Source of the DNA: Streptomyces colonosanans
Lineage (GTDB): Bacteria; Actinomycetota; Actinomycetes; Streptomycetales; Streptomycetaceae
Length of the DNA: 64,000 nt
Reading direction: 5' to 3'
NCBI RefSeq assembly: GCF_001866645.1
Contig: NZ_MLYP01000002.1
Coordinates: 62,001 to 126,000 of the forward strand
A program made the position numbers and the translations under genes. This document shows, one piece after another, positions 1 to 8,972 of this stretch (the first letter of the stretch is position 1; each line of letters opens with the position of its first letter). A model generated the notes under the pieces. That model was not told where the DNA came from. It did not search any database and was given only the letters and a program-made list of their open reading frames with translations.

Positions 1-301
1 AGGCGACGACCAGCGCCTGGGGCAGCAGACGGCGCACGGGGTCGGGGCGTGTGCCCCCGCCCTTCCTGCGCCGCGCGGCATGCCGGGCCTGGGCGCGCCC
101 CGCGGTGCGAGGGGGGCCGTCCGCCGGCCGGGGCGGCTGGGGCGGCTGGGGCGGCTGGGCCTTCCCGGCACGCACCGCGCGCTCCCGCATCTCGTACGCG
201 GGCCGGTACGGGTCCGCGTACGCCTGGCCGTACGACTCGCGGTCCTCGTACGGCGAAATCGAGCCGTACGTCCCGTACGGCGAGTACTGCCGATTGCTCA
301 C
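1..301 (-). CDS. Resuscitation-promoting-factor-like protein, 5' end only
   Basis: The reading frame starts with GTG at 301-299, ten bases after a GGAG, and is open to the left edge, so only about 100 N-terminal residues are present. They are rich in Tyr and Pro: an MSNRQYSPYGTYG start, a triplicated QPP tract, then an Arg-rich stretch leading into a hydrophobic RRLLPQALVVA segment that looks like the start of a membrane anchor or signal. Streptomyces RpfB-type proteins (DUF348/G5/transglycosylase domains) have such a Tyr-rich cytoplasmic leader before the anchor and usually sit beside tatD, as here. The catalytic domain lies outside the window, so the family call rests on leader style and context. 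Confidence 0.55.
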   Translation of the reverse strand, partial: MSNRQYSPYGTYGSISPYEDRESYGQAYADPYRPAYEMRERAVRAGKAQPPQPPQPPRPADGPPRTAGRAQARHAARRRKGGGTRPDPVRRLLPQALVVA

Positions 302-456
302 GACGACACGCTCCAGAGAGGGTCCGAAACGGGAGACCAGAACCTAACGGCTGGCCGTCACTCTCCAAAGCAACGCGGTGACTCGGTGTGGCGACACGGC
401 TCCGTGGTCCCGTGGACGAGACCGGAAGGCGCTCGCAAGCGTTTAATCGGTCAGTA

Positions 457-1341
457 TCAGTAGTTGAAGGCGCGTGCCGTGTTCTCCGCGAGGGCCGCCG
501 CCAGCACGTCCTCCTCGACCCCCCGCACCGCGGCCATCGCTCGAACCGTGACCGGAACGAGGTACGGCGCATTGGGCCGACCGCGGTAGGGCGCGGGTGT
601 CAGGAACGGTGCGTCGGTCTCCACGAGGACCAGGTCGAGGGGGGCCACGGCGAGCGCGTCGCGCAGCGGCTGCGCGTTCTTGAAGGTCACGTTGCCGGCG
701 AACGACATGAAGTACCCGGCGCGAGCGCACACCTCGGCCATCGCCGCGTCGCCCGAGTAGCAGTGGAAGACGGTCCGCTCCGGCGCACCCTCCTCCTTGA
801 GGATGCGCAGCACGTCGGCGTGGGCGTCACGGTCGTGGATGACCAGGGTCTTGCCGTGCCGCTTGGCGATCTCGATGTGCGCGCGGAAGGAACGTTCCTG
901 GGCGGCCTTGCCCTCGGGCCCGGTGCGGAAGTAGTCGAGGCCGGTCTCGCCGATGCCCTTGACGTGCGGCAGTGCGGCAAGGCGGTCGATCTCGGCCAGG
1001 GCCGTCTCCAGTGCCGCGTCGCCGCCCGGCTCGCGCGCGCCCTGGCGCGACCAGTCTCCCCCAGGATCGCCGTGCACGATGCGCGGGGCCTCGTTCGGGT
1101 GCAGCGCCACCGTCGCGTGCACGGCCTCGTGCGCGGCTGCCGTCTCGGCGGCCCATTGCGAGCTCCGCACGTCGCAGCCGACCTGTACGACCGTCGTCAC
1201 GCCGACCGCCGCGGCCTTGGCAAGGCCCTCCTCGACGGTGGAGGACTGCATGTCGAGGTGGGTGTGCGAGTCGGCGACGGGAACGCCGAGGGGCTCGGGA
1301 AGCGGCGGCGGCGCGTTCTTGTCGGACGCTTGGGAAGGCAT
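457..1341 (-). CDS. tatD: TatD-family metal-dependent deoxyribonuclease
   Basis: 294-residue TIM-barrel hydrolase of the TatD/YcfH family, expected to be a cytoplasmic metal-dependent 3'-5' nuclease. Metal-ligand motifs are visible in order: the HxH of ADSHTHLD (His26/His28), IGETGLDYF with the bridging Glu, the HxH-region LVIHDRDAH, VFHCYSGD, and the late Asp in LVETDAPFLTP. A Gly/Arg-rich insertion near residue 90 is common in actinobacterial members. The gene lies upstream of and co-directional with the Rpf-like gene, about 155 bases away. I saw no missing catalytic residue. Family assignment is firm; the physiological substrate is not known from sequence. Confidence 0.93.
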   Translation of the reverse strand: MPSQASDKNAPPPLPEPLGVPVADSHTHLDMQSSTVEEGLAKAAAVGVTTVVQVGCDVRSSQWAAETAAAHEAVHATVALHPNEAPRIVHGDPGGDWSRQGAREPGGDAALETALAEIDRLAALPHVKGIGETGLDYFRTGPEGKAAQERSFRAHIEIAKRHGKTLVIHDRDAHADVLRILKEEGAPERTVFHCYSGDAAMAEVCARAGYFMSFAGNVTFKNAQPLRDALAVAPLDLVLVETDAPFLTPAPYRGRPNAPYLVPVTVRAMAAVRGVEEDVLAAALAENTARAFNY

Positions 1342-1400
1342 GCTCCGATCCTACGAAAGGCCGGTCCCCACGAACGACCGATCGAACGGCCGCCGGTCCT

Positions 1401-1751
1401 TCACCCCGCCTTGCGGTGGTGGAACGGGTGCAGCAGATCCGACAGATGCCAGCGGTGGCGCCCGTGGCGTTCACCTTGCAGGCGGCTCTGCGCGAAGGAC
1501 ACCTGGCCCGGGCGCATGATGCGCACCACATGACTGTCGCAGTTCAGGCAGGTGGGCCGGCTCAGCGGCGACGGGACGACGCATCCGGCCGCCACGTACA
1601 TCACGAACTCGTTGCCGTCCCCGTCGAGGTGGTGCTCTATCTCGTACGACTGCTCCCAGCCGTGCCCGCAGCGCATACAGGCGAAGGAATAGGACTCATG
1701 GACGACGGCGGTCGCCACACCTCGATCGGTCTGCCCTGCGATCTCAGCCAT
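1401..1751 (-). CDS. Small zinc-ribbon protein of unknown function
   Basis: 116 residues from the ATG at 1751, chosen because AGGAG sits just upstream; a longer in-frame extension to 1853 crosses a hairpin and has no ribosome site. The protein has two Cys pairs, CMRCGH near residue 27 and CLNCDSH near residue 70, spaced like a four-Cys zinc ribbon, between an acidic-aromatic strand region and a His/Arg-rich tail. It lies in the same direction between rsmI and tatD. I do not recognise a function; a nucleic-acid-binding or protein-contact ribbon is plausible but is inference. Confidence 0.7.
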   Translation of the reverse strand: MAEIAGQTDRGVATAVVHESYSFACMRCGHGWEQSYEIEHHLDGDGNEFVMYVAAGCVVPSPLSRPTCLNCDSHVVRIMRPGQVSFAQSRLQGERHGRHRWHLSDLLHPFHHRKAG

Positions 1752-1776
1752 GCCGGCTCCTTGGTCCGCTGGACAA

Positions 1777-1798
1777 GAACCCCGCCAAAGCGGGGTTC
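1777..1798 (-). terminator. Hairpin between rsmI and the zinc-ribbon gene
   Basis: Perfect 8-bp inverted repeat: GAACCCCG, a 6-base loop, then CGGGGTTC. It lies in the intergenic space after rsmI and about 25 bases before the zinc-ribbon start. There is no U-tract, so it may be a weak terminator or attenuator. Confidence 0.4.
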
Positions 1799-1960
1799 CC
1801 GGGGGCGGATACGTCCCTTCGACCAGTGGACGCTTCTGCGGGCGCGAACGCATCCGAACTGTCGACTATTGGAGTCGATTTGGACAGTCCTTGTCGGAAA
1901 CCCCCCGGAATGCGTCCTGAGCTTTGCTTTTCGCGTCGCTCCTTTGCCTGTCCATGAGCC

Positions 1961-2842
1961 TCAGCATGGCGCGTTCTTCGCCGCCACGACCGCGTCGAAC
2001 ACGTCGCGTTTGGGAATTCCGGCCTCCGCGGCGACCGCCGCGATGGCCTCCTTGCGGCGCTCCCCCGCCTCTTCCCGCACCCGTACCCGGCGCACCAGCT
2101 CGTCCGCGTCCAGTTCCTCGGCGGCCTTCTCGCCGGCCCCCTCCACGACGACGGTGATCTCGCCCCGCACGCCCTCGGCGGCCCACAGCACCAGCTCGCC
2201 CAGCGGACCGCGCCTGACCTCCTCGTATGTCTTCGTCAGTTCACGGCAGACGGCGGCCCGGCGCTCGGCGCCGAACGCCTCGGCCATGGCGGCGAGGGTG
2301 GCCTGAAGCCGGTGCGGGGCCTCGAAGTAGACGAGCGTGCGCCGCTCCTCGGCGGCCTCGCGCAGCCGGGACAACCGCTCGCCCGCCTTGCGCGGCAGGA
2401 ACCCCTCGAAGCAGAACCGGTCGACGGGCAGCCCGGACAACGCGACCGCGGTGAGCACGGCGGACGGGCCGGGCACGGCGGTGACCCGGATGTTCTCCTC
2501 CACGGCAGCGGCGACCAGCCGGTACCCGGGGTCGGATACGGAGGGCATCCCCGCGTCGGTCACCAGCAGCACGCGCGCGCCGCCCACCAGGGCCTCGACC
2601 AGCTCCGGTGTCCGGGCGGACTCGTTGCCCTCGAAGTAGGACACGACACGCCCGGCCGGCTGCACACCCAGCGCCTGGGTGAGCCGGCGCAGCCTGCGCG
2701 TGTCTTCGGCCGCGATCACATCGGCGGTCGCCAGCTCCTGCGCGAGCCGCGGCGGTGCGTCCTCGATGTCCCCGATGGGGGTGCCGGCGAGGACCAGGAT
2801 TCCGGACGCGGCTCCGGTCGTGGTTCCGGGTGTAACTGTCAC
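1961..2842 (-). CDS. rsmI: 16S rRNA (cytidine-1402-2'-O)-methyltransferase
   Basis: SAM-dependent tetrapyrrole-methylase-fold enzyme that 2'-O-methylates C1402 of 16S rRNA. Family motifs are clear: LVLAGTPIGDIEDAPPR, AAEDTRRLRRL, VSYFEGNE, VLLVTDAGMPSVSDPGYRLV (SAM loop), VPGPSAVLTAVALSGLP and FEGFLPRK. About 293 residues from the GTG at 2842, which has GAGGA eight to eleven bases upstream. Another GTG at 2878 would add 12 residues and leave only 26 bases to the divergent mannosyltransferase gene. The C-terminal Arg/Glu-rich helices are complete. Confidence 0.92.
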   Translation of the reverse strand: MTVTPGTTTGAASGILVLAGTPIGDIEDAPPRLAQELATADVIAAEDTRRLRRLTQALGVQPAGRVVSYFEGNESARTPELVEALVGGARVLLVTDAGMPSVSDPGYRLVAAAVEENIRVTAVPGPSAVLTAVALSGLPVDRFCFEGFLPRKAGERLSRLREAAEERRTLVYFEAPHRLQATLAAMAEAFGAERRAAVCRELTKTYEEVRRGPLGELVLWAAEGVRGEITVVVEGAGEKAAEELDADELVRRVRVREEAGERRKEAIAAVAAEAGIPKRDVFDAVVAAKNAPC

Positions 2843-2892
2843 GTTTCCATCCTCGCAGGCGCCATCCGCGGGACTCACTCAGCCGGGTTCCC

Positions 2893-2898
2893 TACGAT
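2893..2898 (+). promoter_or_regulatory. Probable -10 element for a leaderless pmt transcript
   Basis: TACGAT sits exactly six bases before the GTG of the mannosyltransferase gene, which has no Shine-Dalgarno sequence. This is the usual arrangement of leaderless Streptomyces messages. No good -35 hexamer is visible. Confidence 0.4.
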
Positions 2899-2904
2899 GG
2901 CGCG

Positions 2905-4644
2905 GTGACCAGTACCGCGTCCTCCACGGACACCCGGCAGGGCCAGGCCACCGAAGACCAGCGGCCGTCGTGGCAGCAACGGCTGCACCGTTTCGGCTAC
3001 ACGGCGCGCCCGGCAAGCGACGTCCGCGACCAGCTGGTGCCGCCGTACAGCGAGCCCAGCCCGCGTCTGTGGGCGGTGATCGGGCTGCGTCGGGAGGTCG
3101 CCGACCGCCTCATGCGCTGGTCGGCGTGGGGCGGCCCGCTGCTCGTGACGCTGATGGCCGGGCTGATGCGGTTCTGGAACCTGGGCAGCCCCGACGCGGT
3201 GATATTCGATGAGACGTATTACGCCAAGGACGCCTGGGCGATCATCCACCACGGGTTCGAGGCGAACTGGGCGAAGGACGCCAACGACCTGATCATCCAG
3301 CACCACGGCCATGTGATGATCCCCACAGATGCCGCGTACGTCGTGCACCCGCCGGTCGGCAAGTACGTCATCGGGCTGGGTGAGCTGATCTTCGGGTTCA
3401 ACCCGGTCGGCTGGCGCTTCATGACGGCGCTCCTGGGCACGCTGTCGGTGCTGCTGCTGTGCCGCATCGGCCGCCGGCTGTTCCGCTCGACGTTCCTGGG
3501 CTGTCTGGCCGGCGCGCTGCTGGCGGTGGACGGGCTGCACTTCGTGATGAGCCGCACCGCGCTGCTGGACAGCGTGCTGCAGTTCTTCGTACTGGCGGCC
3601 TTCGGCTGCCTGCTCGTCGACCGGGACCGGGCGCGCGCCCGGCTGGCCGCGGCGCTCCCGGTGGACGCGGACGGCCGGGTCCGCCCCGACGCGCACACGG
3701 CGGAGACGACGCGCCTCGGATGGCGCCCCTGGCGCTGGCTGGCGGGCCTGATGCTCGGCCTCGCCATCGGCACCAAGTGGAACGGCCTCTACTTCCTGGC
3801 CGCCTTCTGCGTGATGACGGTCCTGTGGGACGTGGCCGCGCGCCGGGTCGCGGGCGCCCACCGCCCCTACCTGACGGTCCTCAAGCGGGACACGGGCTTC
3901 GCGTTCCTGGCGACGGTCCCGGTCGCACTGGCCGTCTACCTCGCCTCCTGGACCGGCTGGATCCTCTCTCCCACCGACGGCTCCGGGGGCTACTTCCGCA
4001 ACTGGGCGGCCACCGACGGCAAGGGCGGCTTCTGGTCTTTCCTGCCCGACTGGCTGCGCAGCCTGTGGCACTACGAGCACGAGGTCTACCAGTTCCATGT
4101 GGGCCTGTCGTCCCCGCACACGTACCAGTCGAACCCATGGAGCTGGCTCGTGGCGGGCCGCCCGGTCTCGTACTTCTACGAGTCCCCCTCCCCCGGCCAG
4201 GCCGGCTGCCCCGCGGACGCGGGCGAGAAGTGCGCCCGCGAGGTCCTGGCGCTCGGCACCCCGCTGCTGTGGTGGGCGGCCTGCTTCGCGATCCTGTACG
4301 TCCTGTGGCGGTGGGCGTTCCGCCGTGACTGGCGGGCGGGCGCGATCGCCTGCGGCGTCGCGGCCGGCTATCTGCCCTGGTTCCTGTACCAGGAGCGCAC
4401 GATCTTCTACTTCTACGCGGTCGTCTTCGTACCGTTCCTGTGCCTGGCGGTGGCGATGATGATCGGCGCCATCCTCGGCCCGCCCGGTTCGAGTGAACGC
4501 CGCCGGGTGGTGGGAGCGGCGGGCGCGGGCGTCCTGGTCCTGCTGATCGCCTGGAACTTCATCTACTTCTGGCCCATCTACACGGGCCAGGCGATCCCGA
4601 TCGACTCGTGGCGGGCGCGCATGTGGCTCGATACCTGGGTCTGA
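2905..4644 (+). CDS. pmt: Dolichyl/polyprenyl-phosphate-mannose protein mannosyltransferase
   Basis: 579-residue polytopic GT39-family enzyme that transfers mannose from polyprenyl-phosphate-mannose to secreted proteins at the membrane. The N-terminal cytoplasmic arm precedes the first membrane helix (around residues 75-95). The catalytic Asp-Glu of the first external loop is present in FDETYYAKDAWAI (Asp102/Glu103), followed by VHPPVGKYVIG, a GWRFM helix, SRTALLDSVLQFF, and the loop near GTKWNGLYF. The C-terminal half carries further helices and ends normally. In Streptomyces this enzyme glycosylates cell-wall and phage-receptor proteins, which fits the following penicillin-binding-protein genes. 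Start GTG; transcription is probably leaderless and divergent from rsmI. Confidence 0.94.
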   Translation: MTSTASSTDTRQGQATEDQRPSWQQRLHRFGYTARPASDVRDQLVPPYSEPSPRLWAVIGLRREVADRLMRWSAWGGPLLVTLMAGLMRFWNLGSPDAVIFDETYYAKDAWAIIHHGFEANWAKDANDLIIQHHGHVMIPTDAAYVVHPPVGKYVIGLGELIFGFNPVGWRFMTALLGTLSVLLLCRIGRRLFRSTFLGCLAGALLAVDGLHFVMSRTALLDSVLQFFVLAAFGCLLVDRDRARARLAAALPVDADGRVRPDAHTAETTRLGWRPWRWLAGLMLGLAIGTKWNGLYFLAAFCVMTVLWDVAARRVAGAHRPYLTVLKRDTGFAFLATVPVALAVYLASWTGWILSPTDGSGGYFRNWAATDGKGGFWSFLPDWLRSLWHYEHEVYQFHVGLSSPHTYQSNPWSWLVAGRPVSYFYESPSPGQAGCPADAGEKCAREVLALGTPLLWWAACFAILYVLWRWAFRRDWRAGAIACGVAAGYLPWFLYQERTIFYFYAVVFVPFLCLAVAMMIGAILGPPGSSERRRVVGAAGAGVLVLLIAWNFIYFWPIYTGQAIPIDSWRARMWLDTWV

Positions 4645-4662
4645 CGGGTTAGGGTCCTGCCC

Positions 4663-4839
4663 ATGGGGGCTCATCTGGGGGACGACGGACGGTACTACGG
4701 CGAACTGCGGTGCCGCTGGTGCGAGACGCACATCAAGCAGGGCGGGCGCCACAAGCCGCGGCTGTACTGCCGCGGGACCCATCGCTGGAAGACCTACGGC
4801 ATGCGGGTCGTCGGCGTGTTCGCCGCGATTCTGGGGTGA
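4663..4839 (+). CDS. 58-residue Cys/His-rich small protein
   Basis: ATG at 4663, TGA at 4837-4839, 18 bases after pmt. The product has RCRWCETHIKQ around residues 16-26 and RLYCRGTHRWKTYG around residues 34-47: a CxxC followed by a lone Cys-x3-His and an aromatic-basic tail. This resembles the short Streptomyces motif RCxWC...RPRxYCxxxCRQRAY, with His replacing the last Cys, so a small zinc-binding protein is likely. Codon use is normal for the region and the spacing suggests co-transcription with pmt. Function is unknown. Confidence 0.62.
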   Translation: MGAHLGDDGRYYGELRCRWCETHIKQGGRHKPRLYCRGTHRWKTYGMRVVGVFAAILG

Positions 4840-4947
4840 GCCCGGGGTCGGTCACGTCTTTGATCACCCTTCGGACAACAAACGATCACAGCCTTCACCG
4901 GTTCCCCTCAGGCGCCCTACAGTGCGAGGCCTACCGGAGGGGGCATC

Positions 4948-6597
4948 ATGCACAGGGGGGCCAAGACCGCCATAGTCGGCGGGGTGTTCGCGGTGATGGT
5001 GGGGGGCGCCGGGTACGGCGCGTACAACTTCCTGAACGCACTCAACAGCAGCGCGGGCGGTCCGGGCAGCAGTGTCGGCGGGCCCGCGCACAAAAAGACC
5101 GGGCCGCCGTCCGCGAGCGAGGTCAAGGAAGCCGGTACGAAGTTCCTCGCCGCCTGGGCGAAGGGCGACGCGGCCACCGCCGCCTCGTACACGAACAACA
5201 CCGAAGCCGCGGAGCAGCTGCTGACGGCGTACGGCGGCGACGCGCACATCGGCGCGGTGCACATCACGCCGGGCGCGCTCAGCGGGGACTCGCTGCCGTT
5301 CTCGGTGAAGGCGACGGTGTCCTTCGAGGGCAAGTCCAAGCCCCTCGCGTACAACAGCACGCTGAAGGTCGTGCGCGGGATGACCACGGGGCGCGCGCTG
5401 GTCGACTGGGAGCCGTCCGTCGTCCATCCCGCTCTGGAGAAGGGCGACACGCTCGTCACCGGTGAGGCCAAGGTCCCGCCCATCGAGGCGGTGGACCGCA
5501 ACGGCGTGGTGCTGACCGGCAAGAAGTACCCCTCGCTCGGCCCGATCCTGGACGCGCTGCGCGCGAAGTACGGCGACAAGGCCGGCGGCAGGCCGGGTAT
5601 CGAGCTGTCCGTCGTACGCGCCGACGGCAGCGCTCCGGTCAAGACCCTGCTGACCCTGGCCAAGGGCAGGCCCGGAAAGCTGCAGACGACGCTCAGCGCC
5701 GGCGCGCAGGGGGCGGCCGAGCGGGCCGTGACGCAGTACGCGGAGTCGTCGGTGGTGGCGGTGAAGCCGAGCACGGGTGAGGTGCTCGCGGTCGCCAACC
5801 ACCGCAAGGACGAGTTCAACGCGGCCTTCGAGGGGCGACTGGCGCCCGGCTCCACGATGAAGATCATCACGGCGGCGATGCTCATCGACAACGGTGTCAC
5901 CACCATGAACGGGCCGGCACCCTGCCCGGCCTCGGCCGTGTGGCAGAGCCAGACCTTCACCAACCTCAAGGGCATGGCACCCGACGACAACGCCACCCTG
6001 GCCAACACTTTCATGCGCTCGTGCAACACCGCCTTCGTCAAGCTGATCGACGAGAACCCGCTGACGGACGCCTCGCTCACGGCCGAGGCCCAGGAGCGGT
6101 TCGGTCTCGGGCGGGACAACTGGAAGACGGGCATCACCTCCTTCGACGGCAGCATCCCCGCCTCCAGCGGCCCGGACCGCGCGGCCAATGCCATCGGCCA
6201 GGGCCAGGTGCAGATGAGCCCGCTGAACATGGCGTCGGTCACGGCGACCGCGATCACGGGCACGTTCCGGCAGCCCTATCTGGTCTCGCCGGGGCTCGAC
6301 GACCGTCAACTGGCCACCGCCCGGGGCCTGGCGCCGGGCACGGTGGCGCAGCTGAAGACGATGATGCGGCTGACGGCGACCCAGAGCCCGGGCACCGCCG
6401 TCCGCGCGATGGCGGGCCTGGGCCCGGACATCGGCGCGAAGACCGGGTCCGCGGAGGTCGACGGCCAGACGAAGTCCAACAGCTGGTTCACGGGCTACCG
6501 GGGCGACATCGCGGCAGCGGCCATGACCCAGGAGGGCGGGCACGGCGGCGACGCGGCCGGTCCTATCGTCGCAGCTGTGCTACGAACCGGCGGCTGA
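4948..6597 (+). CDS. Penicillin-binding transpeptidase with NTF2-like domain (copy 1)
   Basis: 549 residues, start ATG with GGAGGGG upstream. One N-terminal membrane anchor (residues about 8-28), then a Gly/Ser/Lys linker, an NTF2-like MecA-N domain (residues about 50-160: ASEVKEAGTKFLAAW through the FEGKSKPLAY strands), and a C-terminal D,D-transpeptidase. Catalytic motifs are intact: STMK at Ser302-Lys305, SCN at 358-360 and KTGS from Lys498. It should cross-link peptidoglycan outside the membrane. It is followed 94 bases later by a paralogue with the same architecture, so the pair arose by tandem duplication. The MecA-like domain recalls low-affinity PBPs, but beta-lactam affinity cannot be judged from sequence. 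Confidence 0.92.
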   Translation: MHRGAKTAIVGGVFAVMVGGAGYGAYNFLNALNSSAGGPGSSVGGPAHKKTGPPSASEVKEAGTKFLAAWAKGDAATAASYTNNTEAAEQLLTAYGGDAHIGAVHITPGALSGDSLPFSVKATVSFEGKSKPLAYNSTLKVVRGMTTGRALVDWEPSVVHPALEKGDTLVTGEAKVPPIEAVDRNGVVLTGKKYPSLGPILDALRAKYGDKAGGRPGIELSVVRADGSAPVKTLLTLAKGRPGKLQTTLSAGAQGAAERAVTQYAESSVVAVKPSTGEVLAVANHRKDEFNAAFEGRLAPGSTMKIITAAMLIDNGVTTMNGPAPCPASAVWQSQTFTNLKGMAPDDNATLANTFMRSCNTAFVKLIDENPLTDASLTAEAQERFGLGRDNWKTGITSFDGSIPASSGPDRAANAIGQGQVQMSPLNMASVTATAITGTFRQPYLVSPGLDDRQLATARGLAPGTVAQLKTMMRLTATQSPGTAVRAMAGLGPDIGAKTGSAEVDGQTKSNSWFTGYRGDIAAAAMTQEGGHGGDAAGPIVAAVLRTGG

Positions 6598-6691
6598 CAT
6601 CACGCGTGTCACCGCGGGACTCTAGGGTGGTTGTTCTCGTTGGGGGGCGTGGGTGCACTGGTGACTCGGGGACTGCGGAGGGTCGGAAGCT

Positions 6692-8365
6692 GTGGGCAAG
6701 AGAAGGCGCGCCACCGAGCGGAAGTCGAACGGACCGCTGGTGATCGCGGGGCTGCTCGCCGTCGTCGGTGTGGGCGGGGCGGTCGTCGGCTACAGCGTGA
6801 TGGGCGACGGCGCGGCGGCCGAGGACCGTACGACGGCCACGGCCGACCACGAGGAAGTGAAGAAGAAGGGCCCGCTGTCGGCGTCCGAGGTCCAGACGGC
6901 GGCCACGGCATTCCTGACGGCCTGGCAGCAGGGTGACGTCACGAAGGCGGCGGCCGCCACGGACGACTCGGCGGCCGCGACCCGGGCCCTGACGGGTTAC
7001 GGCAAGGACGCCCACATCACGGGCGTCACCCTGACCCGTGGTACGCCGTCCGGGGCGTCGGTCCCGTTCTCCGTCAAGGCGACGGTGTCGTACCAGGGCA
7101 AGAGCAAGCCGCTGGCGTACGAGTCGAAGCTGACGGTGGTGCGCCGGGCCGACGACGGTGCGCCGCAGGTGCGTTGGCAGCCGTCGGTGGTGCATCCCGA
7201 TCTGACCGACGGCGACCGTCTGGTGACGGGTGAGGCGGGCGCGCCCCCGGTCAGGGCCCTGGACCGGGCCGGCGGCGAACTCACGACGGCCAAGTACCCC
7301 TCCCTGGGCCCGGTAATGGACGGCCTGCGCGAGAAGTACGGCAAGAAGGCCGGCGGCACGGCGGGCGTCGAGCTGCGGATCGTCCGCAAGGCGGCGGCGA
7401 AGGGCACGCAGAAGACCCCCGACAAGACGCTGGTCACGCTGAGCGAGGGCACGCCGGGCACGCTGAAGACGACGCTGAACCCGACGCTCCAGGCGAAGGC
7501 CGAGCAGCAGGTGGCGGCGAAGGACAAGGCGTCCGTGGTCATCATGCGCCCGTCGACGGGCGAGATCCTGGCGGTGGCGAACTCGAACCACGGCTTCAAC
7601 GTGGGCTTCCAGGGTTCCCTCGCCCCCGGCTCGACGATGAAGATCGTGACGTCGACGCTGCTGTTCGAGAAGGGCCTGGCGTCGCCGGACAAGCCGCACC
7701 CCTGCCCCAAGTACTTCACGTACGGCGGCTGGAAGTTCCAGAACGTCAAGGAGTTCGAGATCAAGAAGGGCACGTTCAAGGCGAGCTTCGCCGCGTCCTG
7801 CAACACGGCCTTCATCAGCCAGGCGAAGAAGCTCCACGACGACGACCTCACCAAGGTCGCCCAGCAGGTCTACGGCCTGGGCCTGAACAACTGGTCGATC
7901 GGCGTCCCGACCTTCGACGGCGCGGTCCCGGTGCAGAGCGCGGCCCCGATGGCGGCGTCCCTGATCGGCCAGGGCGGGGTCCGTATGAATCCGCTGAACA
8001 TGGCCTCGGTGGTCTCGACGGCGAAGACGGGCGTCTTCCGTCAGCCGTATCTGGTCTCCCCGTCGGTGGACAACCGCACCCTGGCGAAGGCGAGCCGCAC
8101 GATGTCGGCGTCGACTCAGGCCCAGTTGAAGGACGTCCTCCAGTACACGGCCGCGGCGGGCACGGCGGCCAAGGCGATGGCGGGCCTGGGCCCGGACTTC
8201 GGCGCGAAGACCGGCTCGGCGGAGGTCGACGGGCAGAAGCAGCCCAACGGGTGGTTCGCGGCCTGGAAGGGGGACCTGGCCGGGGCGGGCGTGGTCCAGG
8301 AGGGGGGCCACGGCGGCGACACGGCGGGGCCGATCGTGGCGGCGCTGCTGCGCGCCGGAAGCTGA
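6692..8365 (+). CDS. Penicillin-binding transpeptidase with NTF2-like domain (copy 2)
   Basis: 557 residues from the GTG at 6692 (GGAAG upstream). Same plan as its neighbour: a basic MGKRRRATERK leader, a membrane anchor (residues about 15-35), an NTF2-like domain, then a transpeptidase with STMK at Ser314-Lys317, SCN at 369-371 and KTGS from Lys506. It shares GPLSASEV, VSYQGKSKPLAY-like, FRQPYLVSP and GHGGDTAGPIVAALLR blocks with copy 1. Both end with the same glycine-rich VQEGGHGGD tail. No lytic or glycosyltransferase domain is present, so these are class-B-like enzymes that need a separate polymerase. Confidence 0.92.
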   Translation: MGKRRRATERKSNGPLVIAGLLAVVGVGGAVVGYSVMGDGAAAEDRTTATADHEEVKKKGPLSASEVQTAATAFLTAWQQGDVTKAAAATDDSAAATRALTGYGKDAHITGVTLTRGTPSGASVPFSVKATVSYQGKSKPLAYESKLTVVRRADDGAPQVRWQPSVVHPDLTDGDRLVTGEAGAPPVRALDRAGGELTTAKYPSLGPVMDGLREKYGKKAGGTAGVELRIVRKAAAKGTQKTPDKTLVTLSEGTPGTLKTTLNPTLQAKAEQQVAAKDKASVVIMRPSTGEILAVANSNHGFNVGFQGSLAPGSTMKIVTSTLLFEKGLASPDKPHPCPKYFTYGGWKFQNVKEFEIKKGTFKASFAASCNTAFISQAKKLHDDDLTKVAQQVYGLGLNNWSIGVPTFDGAVPVQSAAPMAASLIGQGGVRMNPLNMASVVSTAKTGVFRQPYLVSPSVDNRTLAKASRTMSASTQAQLKDVLQYTAAAGTAAKAMAGLGPDFGAKTGSAEVDGQKQPNGWFAAWKGDLAGAGVVQEGGHGGDTAGPIVAALLRAGS

Positions 8366-8369
8366 CGCG

Positions 8370-8406
8370 GGCATGCGGCCGACACCGGGCAATCGGGTCG
8401 CATGCC
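8370..8406 (+). terminator. Hairpin after the second PBP
   Basis: GGCATGCG pairs with CGCATGCC across a loop that itself contains CCGA/TCGG. It begins five bases after the PBP stop codon; there is no U-tract. Confidence 0.4.
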
Positions 8407-8465
8407 GCATATCCCCGCCGCTAGCGTGACGTTCTTGTCCTCCTCCCCCAGTCAAGGAGTTCCCG

Positions 8466-8972
8466 ATGACGACGTCCCCCGCAGAAGACTCCGGAGCCCA
8501 CCCCCGTTTCGCCGAGGCGCTGGAAGAGCTGGGGCTCGGTGAACTGCGCACCCGGATCCGCCGTTTCCCGGACGCGACGCGTACCGCTGCGGAGGCCGCC
8601 GCGGCGATCGGGTGCGAACTCAGCCAGATCTGCAAGTCGTTGATCTTCGCAGTGGATCAGGAGCCGGTGCTCGTCCTGATGGACGGGGCGTCCCGGGTGG
8701 ATGTGGAGCGCGTCCGGGAAGAGCTGGGCGCCGAGAAGGTGACCCGGGCGCGGGCCGAGGTCGTGCGGGAGACCACCGGGTACGCGATCGGCGGTGTGCC
8801 GCCCTTCGGACACCGTACGAAGACGCGGGTGCTCGCCGACCGTTCGCTGCTCGACCACGACACCGTGTGGGCCGCGGCGGGCACTCCGCACACCGTGTTC
8901 CCGATGGACCCGAAGACACTGATCGCCCAAGCGGGCGGCCTACTGGTGGACGTGCGCGAGCGGTCCGCGTGA
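8466..8972 (+). CDS. YbaK/ProX-type aminoacyl-tRNA deacylase
   Basis: 168 residues, ATG preceded by AAGGAG. Single YbaK domain: CKSLIFAVDQEPVLVLM holds the conserved catalytic Lys, followed by AIGGVPPFGH and VLADRSLLDHDTVWAAAGTPHTVF. These free-standing domains hydrolyse mischarged tRNAs such as Cys-tRNA(Pro) or Ala-tRNA(Pro) in the cytoplasm. The stop overlaps the start of the interrupted transporter gene by four bases (GTGA), so the two were translationally coupled. Exact tRNA specificity is not evident. Confidence 0.9.
   Translation: MTTSPAEDSGAHPRFAEALEELGLGELRTRIRRFPDATRTAAEAAAAIGCELSQICKSLIFAVDQEPVLVLMDGASRVDVERVREELGAEKVTRARAEVVRETTGYAIGGVPPFGHRTKTRVLADRSLLDHDTVWAAAGTPHTVFPMDPKTLIAQAGGLLVDVRERSA

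Noticed and set aside
2875-4782. A 635-codon minus-strand frame
   Set aside because: Antisense to the mannosyltransferase; no motifs.
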